Positions 33,701 to 48,766 of a stretch of DNA of 51,073 nt are shown here, piece after piece (within the stretch, counting starts at the first letter, position 1; each line of letters starts with the position of its first letter). Origin of the DNA: Lingula anatina. Lineage: Eukaryota > Brachiopoda > Lingulata > Lingulida > Lingulidae. A program made the position numbers and the translations under genes. Below the pieces are notes generated by a model. That model was given only the letters and a program-made list of their open reading frames with translations, had not been told where the DNA came from and ran no database searches. The stretch lies in contig NW_019773655.1 in assembly GCF_001039355.2 (NCBI RefSeq), forward strand, positions 1-51,073, given 5' to 3'.

Positions 33701-34156
33701 TATAATAATAATAATAATTTTATTAGGTAATTTTAAAGAAAAACAAATTGATTTCGGCACAAAGATCTTAAAATAATTATATGTTACTTGTATGTCATTC
33801 AATTGCTCTACAGAACTTTTTTTTAGCTGTAAGTTGATTGGATATTGGTACTGTCATAGGTTAACGATTTTTCAAGAAAATTTACCTGTATCATTTCTGG
33901 ATCTTTTACCAATGTTTAATTCCCATCGTTTTCTCATTCTCTAACCTTATTTTATTCCGTCTCATTTCCAGTGATGCTTCAAAGATTTTTTGATAAACTC
34001 TACGATGAAGATGTGATATCAGAAGACGCGTTTAACCAGTGGGATAGCAGTACGGACCCTGGGGAGCAAGAAGGCAAAGGCGTGGCACAAAAATCTGTGG
34101 TACAATTCTTTACTTGGCTAAGGAACACTGACGCTGATACAGCAGAGGCAGATTAA
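30749..34156 (+). pseudogene. EIF4G: Second copy of eIF4G exons U-Y (haplotype duplicate)
   Basis: Exons 30749-30953, 32560-32799, 33106-33187, 33507-33653 and 33972-34156, each with intact splice sites and the same phases and protein as the first copy. No promoter, start or upstream exons precede it; the left edge is an intron joined to the orphan CYB5D1 exon through an N. It is not decayed, so 'pseudogene' here means an incomplete duplicate made by assembly. If it were real it would encode only half of MA3 plus W2. Confidence 0.85.
31246..31330. other. 85-bp insertion present only in copy 2
   Basis: Within the intron between exons U and V, copy 2 has about 85 extra bases between ...CACTATTG and TTCTGATAAATTGG, which are adjacent in copy 1 (about 24780-24800). 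No inverted ends or clear target duplication beyond TTC. Probably a presence/absence polymorphism between haplotypes. Confidence 0.8.
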
Positions 34157-35460
34157 TGAGAGGGAGAAAAAAAACTTATAGGATTTATAAAATTCTGCAT
34201 CTCTGTTGATGACGGTCCTTGTAATTCAGCGCCGTATGATCAGTGTATTCATTTATGTGTTACTATGACTACTGCTTCCATTCAATGGGACTCTGGCGAG
34301 GACCCAAGATGTGACGCTGAGAGCGCCGATGTCAAAAAAACCCAGATTCCTTGTGCATTACTTCTTGCAGCGTCCCGTACACTTGGATTACAAAATAAGG
34401 AGAAACTTCATCGATTCTAGAGTCAAAAACTATTTGTGGCAACATGGTGCTATTCTCTCCAGGTGACGCATTCGTTTCATATGGTATATAGACATATATA
34501 TATATATATTTATTCCCAAGGTTTGTGAAGATCATGTCACAGACAATGGGCGTTAAATGTTCAAAGGATGATTGTTGTGTATGCATCAAACATTTTCTTT
34601 TTGCTACACAAAATTGAGTCTGACTGACTCGACATTGTTGCAATTTCCATTTTTTACGAGGTTAAGGGCTTTTTTCACTCTATAACAAAAACTTATGGAT
34701 AATCCAGAGACAAAAAAAAATTGAAAAATGAAAAACTTTATATATATACACACGCATATATAATGTTGTTGATCCTCTGAAGGTTTAAAAAAAAAACCTT
34801 GGGGAGGGTGTAAAAATTGAATGTGATAAATTATGATACAACTAAATTTAAGAAATTCAGGTACATAGACACCTCATGTGCCTAGTAATTTATTGGAATG
34901 GCATTGCAGGATGCGAGTGGTGCAACTAGCAGGTGATGTTTAAGCTAGTAATTGTAAGGACAATTCCGTATATTAGTTTAACTATCATTTTCAAGATGGC
35001 TGCCATTGTTGTCTTGCAGCAGCTGAGGTTTAATGCCTATTCGACCCCAGTATTGGGCGTATATATAATTGATGTAGCCTTCGTGGGTGTCCGCTACAGG
35101 CAAATTACCAGTTGTATTGATAGAAATCTGCTCAAGTTACGAGCCAAATGGGAGAGGAAGAAATTTTTCCTTCACCATTTTCAAGTGAATTCCTTATGGA
35201 GAATGTCTTGCAAATAAACAACAAAAGAGAAGATTACACAAAGAAATAAAAGATTGTCACACCCCTGGACTTCAACAAAGCAATATGGGGATGTATACCA
35301 ATTCACTGGATATCCAATGTGACATAATTAATGTGCAAACTTAGTGACCTTGAGCGTAGTATGACCTTGACCTCTGACCTGGAGCTGCCTACTGGGTGGG
35401 TGAAAACCTTGTGCAAAACGGAGCTGTGTAAATAAATGAGAATTAAAATGGAAATTTATA
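34157..35460 (+). other. EIF4G: eIF4G 3'UTR, second copy, with poly(A) signal at 35431
   Basis: Parallel to 27591-28890. AATAAA is at 35431-35436 with the same GT-rich stretch after it. This copy is physically joined to the full CYB5D1 gene, so it shows the true convergent arrangement. Confidence 0.6.
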
Positions 35461-36047
35461 TTGGTCTTTGTGTTTGTTTGTTACTTTGGCATTTTTTTTC
35501 TGATATTAAAGATCTTGTGGTTCAATTCAAGCTTTTGGGAATACAAATTTAAAAGCAGATTAACTTAAATTATGAATTTTTCACATTCTAATTATTTTCT
35601 TTATATTTAATTACCTGTAAAGGAACAGCATACTAAATCATAAGAAAAATAATTTTTGACAATTTTGGAAGAAAAAAAAATGTTATCCGCCTTATAAAGT
35701 TATACGGCTTTCATGCAACCCGTATAAGAACCGTATAAGTTACACAGTTTATCCAGTGTATAGTGCTATATGGTTAAACTTTGTAATTCTTGTTTTAAAT
35801 GTATTTTTTTAACATATAGAAAAAGGTATACCATGGGTAATGTTGTCTTGGAAAGCCTTGCATTTTAAAAGAGCAAAATAAACAGGCCCTGTCCAAATTA
35901 GTTGTAAAGAAGACCGACTTTGGTGTAAATTGGTCATATTTCACTTAATTCAGTTTAAGTTTTCAGAGAACATTGTCAAGATCTGCCACTGCTGACAAAG
36001 AAAGTACAGAGAGTGGAGGGAGATAACAATGCATGAAGAATGATCAA

Positions 36048-36053
36048 TTTATT
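36048..36053 (-). terminator. Candidate poly(A) signal of CYB5D1
   Basis: TTTATT on the plus strand (AATAAA on minus), about 780 bases after the CYB5D1 stop. Copy 1 has the same at 29481. Between it and the eIF4G signal at 35431 lie about 600 bases with no recognised feature. Confidence 0.45.
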
Positions 36054-36828
36054 TACAAAATGTGTATACAAGAAGAACAGCACTGACACATGTCAGTGAT
36101 TTATCTTACAACTTGAAATGTTTTTCTTTTTATAAAACATTTTTTTATGTCAAGAATTATCTTGTTTTACAGTTCTTATCAAAGTCTGGTTATGTTACTA
36201 TATATACACTTTCGGACCTTGTGAAACTTCATTCCTGACTAATTTTTAGTTTTGTAGAATCATCACAGAACTAACAATGAATTTACAGAACAGTAGGGGT
36301 TTGAAACATAAGGTGTTCCAAAAATTTGATTAGGTGAAATTCTTAAATGTATATCATAACAACATCCCTTGTCTTCATCAAAATTGTAAAAGTTGTAAAA
36401 GATATTATGTAAACGACATGATATCAGCATCAGATAATTTTGCACGATCCTTTAGAGGTGTGTTGGCTGAGCTTTCATAAGTCTCAAGGACAAAATGAAT
36501 CATTAGTTGTTGTTGCTGTTGATACTGTCAACAGACCACACATAAAAAAACATCTGTTCGTCATCACTGAAAATGAGGCAATTTTGTGGAGATGGTAAAT
36601 TCATGGTCATTATTTTGCACTTCTCGGAAAAAATTTCCACTGGCAAAAAACTTATTAATGCCTCAAGTGCCTGTTTACAAAGTTATTTCGCTGTGTGTAC
36701 GGTTGCCATAGCAATATATACCCAAGGCTTGAAAATAATGCCACAGAAAAACATACATTCCTGCTAGAAAAATTTTCTAGAATTGTTTGTCAACAAAGCA
36801 TCCATCATTTTTTTCCCTCAAATTTCTC

Positions 36829-37612
36829 TCATGCCTCAGTTAAATCATCATTGAAGTACAAATGAATGGCTTGAAGATAGGTATCATCATTCATCCTCAG
36901 CTGATAGAATTCCTCGTCTTCGTCATTGATGCCGTTTTCCTCCAGAGTCTTGTCCATCTCCAGATTCCTGCCGTCGTACTTCCACGTGTAGCTGGCGGCA
37001 TGTGCGTTATACGTCAGGTAGCGCGTCAGAATTTCCTGCATGATTTCCTCTGTGCAAACCTGAGAAATTGATTTTTTTCTAGTGAATTTTTCAAAAAATG
37101 TTTGATGGTACATTTTAAAAAATTTACTTGCATGTACTACGGGCTATAAGACTACTAGTGCTTTTTTTCTGGATTATCAAAGCTTTTTTTTCTTGGGGGG
37201 GGGATTGAAATAAGTTTTAAAAATTGATTCCAAGTATTGCAAAAGCATACTTGTGTCTTTAAGTGCTTATGAGAATAATGTTAAAGTTATTTATCCAAAC
37301 TGCAAAAAAATGTAAAGTTCACTTACACACTGTATTCAAAACTGATTTAACTTTTCAAAGAACTTTAAACACTGAACATTGCATACCTCAATAGTTTGTT
37401 CCTGTGATGTTAATGTATTGATGATTTTAACAAATCGGGTTTTCTTTGAGAGAATTCCTACACAGTATGTCTCGTCTTTCCACCACGGCCTCCCAAAGTC
37501 GTTAGCCCAATCAGTGGCCGGACATGGCGGAGGAATGTGTATGAAGCGACCATGAGGAGTGTAGGGAACCAGGCATCCTGTGATTGGATCAGCATGAGTG
37601 CGAATCTGCATT

Positions 37613-37664
<52 letters not shown>

Positions 37665-38394
37665 TCACTAAATGATAATAAAATTGGGAATGGAATTCTT
37701 TTTTTCTTTTAAAAATTCAATATTTTGCAAGAAGTTACATTACCATATTGATTCCAACATATGCAAATGGTGCACAATGTTACAAAAATTATGTGCTACT
37801 GTAAATTTTAGAAAATTATACCTGTTGTAAAACATACTTACATCCTTTGTTTTAGGATTAAACCAATGTGAAATATCTTTTCCTGCCGCTTCTATAATTG
37901 GCTTCAGTAATATTTGACCTGGAGATTGAAATGGGTCCTTTATATGTGTTATTAGCAAGATGACCGACAAACCAAATTAACTTGCACTTCAATCACTCAC
38001 ATTCACAATTAATTTCAATTTGCAATTTTGTCTGGCGAAGAGTTAGGCAAAGCAGTAGCTTTTATCGCAGTACTTGACACAGATAAAATCTGAGATTGAA
38101 CTCGGTTGTCATAAGATGTTTTAGTTTTCAAAAGTTATTTTTCGTGCCTCAGATAAGATTTTAAGTGACATATTAGGAAACTGAATTTAAATACATTAAT
38201 ACAACCAGATTCATAATTTCATATATACTGTAGAGAGGATAGCAGAAAAAAGTACTAACCCAATCCGACTTACCTTTATATTTTTCGCAAAGTGACGTTA
38301 AATCGTAGACTTTTCCCAAGAAAGAAACCCACAGATCTTCCAACGTGTTGTGTACTGCAACCTCATTTGGTGTGTAATACTTAAAACGACCCAT
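36829..38394 (-). CDS. CYB5D1: Cytochrome b5 domain-containing protein 1 (CYB5D1), 4 exons
   Basis: Exons in coding order: 38394-38274, 37918-37842, 37605-37387 and 37059-36829, with matching phases and 648 nt in total (215 residues; human 228). The protein starts [34 protein letters not shown] and [15 protein letters not shown] are the cytochrome b5-like core, [11 protein letters not shown] and [11 protein letters not shown] follow, and the C terminus [18 protein letters not shown]...YFNDDLTEA is nearly the human sequence. The HPGG heme motif of classical cytochrome b5 is not seen, as in other members. The family is conserved in ciliated organisms and linked to motile cilia. The ATG at 38394 has a good context (AAAATGG); an upstream in-frame GTG is not a start. 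The acceptor of exon 3 borders a TAA microsatellite. Convergent with eIF4G and divergent from NAA38. Confidence 0.95.
37610..37663. repeat. (TAA)n microsatellite next to the CYB5D1 exon 3 acceptor
   Basis: About 17 TAA units on the plus strand, which read as (ATT)n on the coding strand and end only five bases before the acceptor AG (37606-37607). This run takes the place of a normal polypyrimidine tract. Confidence 0.9.
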
Positions 38395-38500
38395 TTTAGA
38401 AAATGTACACGGCTTCACCTTCTCCTCGCAGGTTGTGTATTGTTGCTATGACGTACAGCGGAAGTATCTTCTGCGCATGCGGTAGTATCGGTGGCCAACT
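38395..38500. promoter_or_regulatory. Compact bidirectional promoter, CYB5D1 / NAA38
   Basis: Only 106 bp separate the two start codons. They contain GTTGCTATGACGTAC at 38442-38456 (like an RFX X-box), GCGGAAGT at 38458-38465 (ETS-like) and TGCGCATGCG at 38472-38481 (a very good NRF1 site). No TATA box is seen. ETS plus NRF1 sites are typical of shared housekeeping promoters. The motif calls are by eye. Confidence 0.7.
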
Positions 38501-39547
38501 ATGGCTGGCGAGTCGAAGGTAGGAAATGTGGAGAATATTTAAAAGTTTTGTACTTGAATGTTATGTTTAAAGATACAGATTTGAAAATTTGGACTCAGGT
38601 TTCTGAAATGAATCCCATATGTAGAGCTTAAATCTGAAATTGTTTGTGTTCCAGAACATATCTGAAGCCGAAGAAGAAAAGTCTGCAGGACGTAAGAAAC
38701 TTGAAGGATGGTTAAATAAAACCATGAGGATAAGAATGACTGATGGTCGAACGCTTGTTGGTAAGTATAAGATCACATTTAGACGTTTTCCGAAAAAAAG
38801 CCTCATGAATATTTGAAGCCTAATTCATTTTTTATTTTATATTCTTATCTTTTACGTCGAAAAAAAGTTGGAATAATAATTCTTATTTTCTTTCATCAGG
38901 GGTATTTCTCTGCACAGACAAGGATAAGAATGTCATCTTGGGGTCTTGTCAGGAATACTTAAAACTTCCAGGTAAATGTGGAATATAAGAAGGTTACTGA
39001 ACACAAGCAAAGAATTATAGTGGCCATACCACCTAGCAGCCAGTGATGAATAACATTTTCTCACATCATTCTAAGTTTAACCAGGTTGGCTGTAAGCTTG
39101 TGCTCAGTAACCTGAAATTTATGCAATACAACTACCATGCTAAGGCACGTTTTTGCACAAGGAAAAATCATAAATAAATATAATAATGAAAAAAAGTAAT
39201 AAGAACTTATTTTTACAGTTTCTTTTTGTTGTTGAATAATTATAGTTGTTATGATTCCAGTTTAAAATCATTTATCTTTGAATAACCATTAATGATAATC
39301 TTAAAAAGTGAGATATATTGCATAAAATGATCAAAAGGTTTAAGTTTGGTTTAGAGATGTATTTTAAACATTCTCACCGCGATATGCCCTGCTAACAGTG
39401 TAAAGTAATGTGTTCCTCAGTAACATATATCTCATTAACATTTCAGAGAGTGGCGAACAAGAAGATCCACGGGTCCTGGGTCTTGCTATGGTGCCAGGGC
39501 GCCATTTGGTGTCAATAGAAGTGGACCAGCAGCCTGAGATCATGTGA
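38501..39547 (+). CDS. NAA38: NAA38 (LSMD1), LSm-type auxiliary subunit of the NatC acetyltransferase
   Basis: Exons 38501-38518, 38655-38760, 38900-38971 and 39447-39547; 297 nt, 98 residues. [33 protein letters not shown] and [18 protein letters not shown] are almost the human LSMD1 sequence and form the Sm1 and Sm2 motifs of an LSm fold. The protein lacks most of the variable N terminus of human NAA38 (125 residues). In the NatC complex it assists NAA30/NAA35 in acetylating Met-hydrophobic N termini on the ribosome. The first coding exon encodes only six residues (MAGESK). Divergent from CYB5D1, as in vertebrates. Confidence 0.95.
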
Positions 39548-42796
<3,249 letters not shown>

Positions 42797-42930
42797 AAAG
42801 GGCGATGACCACAACAGGACTTGATTTGTATTATATCTCTTGTATATATGTGTACTCAAACGGACAGGACGGGATTGGATGGACAGTGATTATAAAGATA
42901 CAGGACTAAATAAAGGAATCAAATCGTAAT
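42797..42930 (+). terminator. GABARAP 3'UTR and poly(A) signal
   Basis: AATAAA at 42909-42914, 113 bases after the stop, followed by an AT-rich stretch. A later AATAAA near 43752 would give a longer form. Confidence 0.55.
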
Positions 42931-43896
42931 ATATGTAAAAAAATATCATATATATATGTGACAACTATGATGGAAATCCTACCAGTTGATTTGGGACAAA
43001 ATTCTAGAATTAGACTGAGAATATTTCACAATATTTTTATCAACAGTTGCCAATTTGTGATATGAATTTGGGTTCTGTTTTGATGTGAAATTGAACTGGA
43101 AAAAGATGTCTTAATATAAGTGTGCTGGTTAAAAAACAACAACAACACTGTGAATCACCAGTGTTCAATATGTATGAAACAAAATAATGCAATAGACCTT
43201 GAAAGTTGATGACAGCTTTAACAACCTAGCATTTAAAAATCCCTTGAGATAATTTTTCCCCTGAAAATACTATATCTTGTGTTACGTAGACTGAGTGTTC
43301 ATCAACCAACATTATACCCTGATACTGCAGGCCTCGTGTTATGTTTATCAATACTATTGTAGAACATGTCCTTATTTATTGTCGAATAGAAGTTGCCCTC
43401 TTCACTATATAGTGCACACTATGATGAGTATTCATATATTATACTTTGTAGCCATTTTGTTGACCAAATTTATATTTCACTTTACCTGGAACAGCTATTT
43501 AACAGTTTCAGTTGTACTATTTATCGTGAAGATTTTTTTTATCAGTAAACACATTGTGCTTTTGCCACACTCGTTTGTAACACTGGATTTTAATAGCATT
43601 TGGGAAGAAGCCCGAGAAATTTTCATTCTTTGAAAAAATTGTGACCTTTTAGTTGCTGGGTTGGTGCTTTTATTACTCTGTTCAGTTAAAGGATTCATGA
43701 CCGGCATCTGATCGTTTCATTCATTTGTCATTTCATGTTAGAATTGGTGGAATAAACCGTAAACCAAATCCAGCCTGTGTTATTTTGTTTGTAGTCAGTG
43801 GCTCCGTGATGGGGGCGTCTTTTTCTCTCCTTATCAAACAAAGTGGCGGTTTAGGCCCCAATGTATATCCAACAATGAAGAAAACGACCATCATAG

Positions 43897-43899
<3 letters not shown>

Positions 43900-43937
<38 letters not shown>
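43900..43937. repeat. (AT)n microsatellite
   Basis: About 19 uninterrupted AT units. Confidence 0.9.
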
Positions 43938-43941
<4 letters not shown>

Positions 43942-45430
43942 TGTGAAAATGATAAAAGTTACATGCAAAGTCAAGTTTTTGCCACTTACTGATCATATAT
44001 AATATGAAAATAATATGCCATCACATGGTTTCAAATAGCATTTTCTTAAAAGAAATGTCACAGGCCATTCAAAGTAGAAGTGGTAAGCGTGTGGCGGGGA
44101 GACAAGCTGTTTATTACCACAAATATACATTCCATGCTATCTCACCTATCAAAAAGTGATAAGACTCGCGATTTTCAAAAGTATCATAGCATCCCGAACG
44201 ATGTATCAGGCATGTAAGTGAAATGGTAGATCTCAACTATCACAATTTGGCGAATTTATCTGCAAATTATAAACCAAAAAGCTTTTAACTATATATATTG
44301 CAACCAGGACCGAGCGCGGATTTTTTTCAGATACAGATTGACACATAAACTGCAATCCTGTTCAAGTCTTTCTCTACAATTAATTTTCCTTAAGTTCAAA
44401 GTAAAATTTTGTTATCAGATATAAAAACCGATCGCATTTAAAAGCACTCTGGTGCTAAAAATACGTATCTTGGCAGATATTTGACGCTGTAATTGTTTAT
44501 CACATGCGTATTATCTGAGCTATCTGCGATATTAGCCATTGTTCCTACGCCCGTAGATTTTTGTCAGAATGTGTGAGTGTTAGTGGCCCAATATGGCCAT
44601 TGGATTTTTTATATCAGTTTTTCCAATTTTTTTCTGAAATGTAAATGTTACATGATTCTTTATAAAAACCAAGGTCTTGTTATTCCTAATATTTACAATT
44701 ATGGAAATTTTTAGTCAGATACGCGAATCCTGATTTGGACCAGTAGATTTAACGAAAGTGGTGGTCCAAATGTCCAGTAAAAGTTCATGGCGCAGATTGA
44801 AAATAAACAATGAAAAACGTTTCCAAAACCTTGTTCGCTATATAGCAGACTTAACCTGTTTTCTCTAGTATATTTCGCATTGAATTAGTTTCTATAGGTA
44901 ATTTGGTATTGCATGTTCTAAATTATCCAAATATGCCTACAATGCATGTATAAAATAGTGTTTTCTGTTGCTGACTGATAAATATATTGTGATTCCATGA
45001 TAGTTTGACATTTCTGATGTAATATTATTCAGTGCTTATTTTACGACCTTTTATAAAATCTAGTGACAAGCAATCTAAAGTCGCCCCCCCCCCCCCAAAA
45101 AAAAAATAAAATAACAGAAGATTATCATAAATCTTTACACCGTAGGAGATAAATCAAAGAACAAAACCAGTGATGGTTGAATTTTCAAAGTGAGTAAAAC
45201 GTTTCCACAGATGGACGTTTTGCATTTGTGACAATAACGTATGTTCCTTTGTGTGGTTAGAATATGAATTATTTTTTATTATTCATCGTTCCAGGAGAGT
45301 GAAACTTTGATACAAACTGGGGAAAATGGAAAAGGCTAATGGAATATAAGCCCCCCTCCTCCTTAACCACTCCACATTTTTTTCAAAAGCCGTTGGGGAC
45401 CGTTTAATGGAGGAGTTGATTTTGACTATA

Positions 45431-45546
45431 CAACAATGGTCAAAAAGGTTGTCCCACCCCTAATTCCAGTTTACACCAGTGACGTGATCATTTGTAAATA
45501 AAAGCACATGGAACTGGGGGTGGGACAACCTTTTTGACCAATGTTG
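45431..45546. mobile_element. 116-bp palindromic MITE, Tc1/mariner-like
   Basis: Ends CAACAATGGTCAAAAAGGTT and (reverse complement) CAACATTGGTCAAAAAGGTT, continuing through GTCCCACCCC for over 30 bp. TA on both sides (45429-45430 and 45547-45548). It lies 145 bp after the sulfotransferase stop on the minus strand, close to where that gene's transcript would end. Confidence 0.8.
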
Positions 45547-45690
45547 TAGAAATCAAAATTTCTCTTTATTTAAATTCGGTTCAACCCTTTCAACCAAACA
45601 TAATTCTTAGGAATTTAATAAAAGTATTAAAAAGTAAGGGACAGATTCAGCCTATAGCCAATGCGCATTTATTAATGAAAATAAACTAAT

Positions 45691-48600
45691 TTACAAAAAT
45701 TTATCCAGCTTATAATCGAACAACTCAGCATCTCTTGCGTATATGGCCCACACCTCTTGCAGCAACTTTTTATCAATTTTTTCGTAGTATCGCTTCACTA
45801 GGTCACTAGTTTTTGACGTCTGCTCGGAGGGCGGATACCTGACCACGTGATCTGCCGATATGAGACGCAGAATGTTATTGGCGTCTTCTTCAATGGTTTC
45901 GTATTTTCCGATGATGTCATACGGTATTGCACAAGGGTAAGCCAGCTCCATATACGGTCTCCAATGAACATCGAGCTGAATGTTTTTCCTATGCTCAGAA
46001 AGAATGAATTTCAAAAATTCTGTAAAAGTAACATTGGACCCTGTTTCCAATTCCGCTTTGGAAGCGTTCGCCTTGAAATTTTTCACAATCTGCTTGCCAA
46101 CAGATCTCATGTAATATACGTTATCACCAGTCTCCAGTTTGTCTCGATAAGCGGACAGTATTCTCTCCAAGGGGTGGCGCACAAACATGAACTTCAAGTA
46201 ATGTTTTAAACGAAAACGAACCCCGAATTTTGTGAATGAGGAAAGGAGCTGCAGTCGATATTGTATGCTACCGTGGTGGAGCTCAAACTGAACCAAGCTT
46301 CTTAGATCAGTTTTATTTACATTAGCAGACAGTACTAGGATTATCCTCTTCCAATTACTGCAACCGACTTTGGGTATGGAGCAAAAGACAATTCGGCTAC
46401 GATCTTCCACATAAAACTGGCCAATCATGTTGTCATTGAAGTCTCGTTGCAGATGATACTTCTTGCACGTGTTCCTAACGTGCTGAGTGCGTCTGCGCAT
46501 CTTTTCCCGCCATTCCTGTGGAACATTTTTGTTTTGACTAGGAATTAATTCCTGCAAAGAAGTTATCGTATGGATTTTAAGAAAAGTAAAAGAAAAAGAA
46601 TGAACACTTTATACAATAAGTAAATATACTTTGTCAATTGTTTGAAAATAAATTAAATGACGAATGAATGAATGAATGATTAACAAAATGAAAGAATAAA
46701 AAACAGTTGGGAGGGTGAATGAATGAAATTAATAGAATGGCAGTTTAAAGGACCTATCAGAAATATAAGTATTTTTTTGCTACATCTTTAACTCCAAGTC
46801 AACACTTGGTTTATTATCGGTTCAGCCTGAGCATAAGTGAAAATTTCAAATTAAGTTCTTTTTTATCTCCAAAGAACAAAAAATTAGGCCAGTGCGTTAG
46901 AACAATATAATTACACGATATGCTACAAGAAGATAAAACGGAGTTTGTGTTGTTTTTAGGTCATGCAAATACGCCCTTCTTCAGTGTGGCTGTTTGATAA
47001 AAAACCTGATACAAGAACAAAAGGGTTGAACGATGAAGGGTTGAAGTCTTTTTTTTTTTTTTTTTTTTTTATTGACACAATACATCAAGAAAAACATGAC
47101 AATACAAATATAAACAAACAAACACNCAAAGGGTTGAAGTCTTGATATTTTTGGGAATTTTAATTTTCATATTTTTCGTATGTAAAGACAGCAATGCCAC
47201 TGTCAGACCTAGATGCTATGCTTTTGAATGCTCCGGCTTTAATGTGCATCGAAGAACAGTGGAAGCCACACTTAATGCCCCTAAAATCGGGGGAATTTAA
47301 TAGCTCAGTACCTGGGACAAAGACCCTTTCATGCGTTATTTTGGGGCGAATAAAGTCGAGATGTGTAGCTACTCCATACACTCATATTTTAAGTATACGA
47401 TCTTATTTTCCAAGCAAAAAAGCAAAAATGTCAAGATTCATTCACTAAGGATAATTTTACCCCCCCCCCCCCCCCCCCCATCAATTTTAGCTTTTCACCT
47501 TGCACTTTTGTACTCTGAAGGCGGAGTGGGGTCTTGAAAAAGTAAGCATTCCTTGAAAACTTCTGAGAAGGATTATAAAAATGGATGGCCCTAAGATGAA
47601 GATGCTATGCCAATAAAGATTCCCAAAATGAACAAATGCCACTCACCCTGTATTTCACAGTGGCATTCTGTGCAGTACTGGCACCCTGGATGCACCGTGA
47701 ATCTGAAGGTAGCACGCTAAATTGCGTCACAGTGGCTGCAAGATTTCAAGACAGAAAAAAATAAAATTCATTTTCATTTTCGAAATAAGCACAATGTTTT
47801 TGCATAGTTTTTGACTCACCAGTGGGTTTTCTGCACAAATGTGTTTAGGTAAAGGCCCGTGAGCAGAATTTGCTCGAGTCCACTTAATGGTGGCCTACAT
47901 TCGAAAACATTTTAATTCTCCTTTTTTTATTATTCTTATTATTCAATCAGGAATGTAATTTCGGTAATAAGAAAACATATAACAAATGTAGATATTACAC
48001 AAATTATAGACTGGGTAAAGAAATGAGTATGATTAAAGACAGTATAACCCATGAACGATCCCCTTAACCATTGCAATATTTCCCCCGCTTTTTTTCTCGC
48101 TGGAACGCAGAAATTTATTTTTGGTCCTATAACAAAACTTCTAGCTGTCCCCTCTCCTTTTTACCTTCAACGAGAAAGTGCTAAACGGCACTTATACAAA
48201 AATTCAAAGAAAAAAAAACAACAAGAAATGAATCAAAAAAAGATGTTAACACCATTTTGTTACAATAGATGTTACTTGGCCTTCTATTTTCCCCTATTTA
48301 GCGTAACTAAAAAATGACGCAGGCTCGCTGCATGTAGAAATTGCCGTGTGCCCAAGTTCTGTTTACACTCTACCAGGGCGACAGATTAATTTTCCACATA
48401 TATTCACAGATATGTCTCTAGATAAATAGACAGTCATTTGGTCTGATGTCTGATGTTGCTTCAGCCAAAAATGTCCTCAATAATAACTGCGGCCCTGGTA
48501 GAGGGTAAGTTCTGTTCATCTTTCACATCTGACCCAGAAGCGCTGCGTTCTGTAGCAAGTTTAGGAGGCAATCAACCATAAGTACCTGCGGCCAAACGCA

Positions 48601-48699
48601 AAAGTGACTTCAGTATTCATTTCAGAAAGAGTCTGAAAGTCTGGAAGTCATCCGTATTTCACGCCAAAGAAGTGCGCTTTAAGGAAACTATGGTAATTT

Positions 48700-48766
<67 letters not shown>

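Larger units (their letters stand above)
24121..37116. repeat. 6.5-kb block present twice (24121-30567 and 30578-37116), joined by one N
   Basis: Offset 6457 at the left edge. Both copies hold eIF4G exons U-Y, its 3'UTR, the convergent spacer and the last CYB5D1 exon in the same order. They differ by scattered substitutions, microsatellite lengths and small indels, for example 85 bp extra at 31246-31330 in copy 2 and about 20 bp missing near 36297. The base changes I found in coding exons are synonymous. The single N at 30577 marks a forced join. Two haplotypes retained in tandem is the best reading. Confidence 0.9.
42931..45690. other. Spacer between GABARAP and the sulfotransferase
   Basis: AT-rich and without a recognisable gene; the longest open frame (43295-43633) is hydrophobic, compositionally AT-driven and matches nothing I know. 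Contains an (AT)n microsatellite at about 43900-43937, a C run followed by an A run near 45086 and a TA-flanked MITE at 45431-45546. Confidence 0.7.

Noticed and set aside
30749-34156. Independent second eIF4G-like gene (a DAP5-like C-terminal scaffold)
   Set aside because: It begins mid-domain inside an intron next to an N, has the same protein sequence as the first copy, and is preceded by an orphan last exon of another gene.
38394-38418. Longer CYB5D1 start adding eight residues
   Set aside because: The upstream start codon is GTG, not ATG. The ATG at 38394 has a good context and fits the family.
43295-43633. 112-codon hydrophobic open frame downstream of GABARAP
   Set aside because: AT-rich composition gives Phe/Ile/Leu-rich translation by chance. 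No splice context or homology that I recognise.
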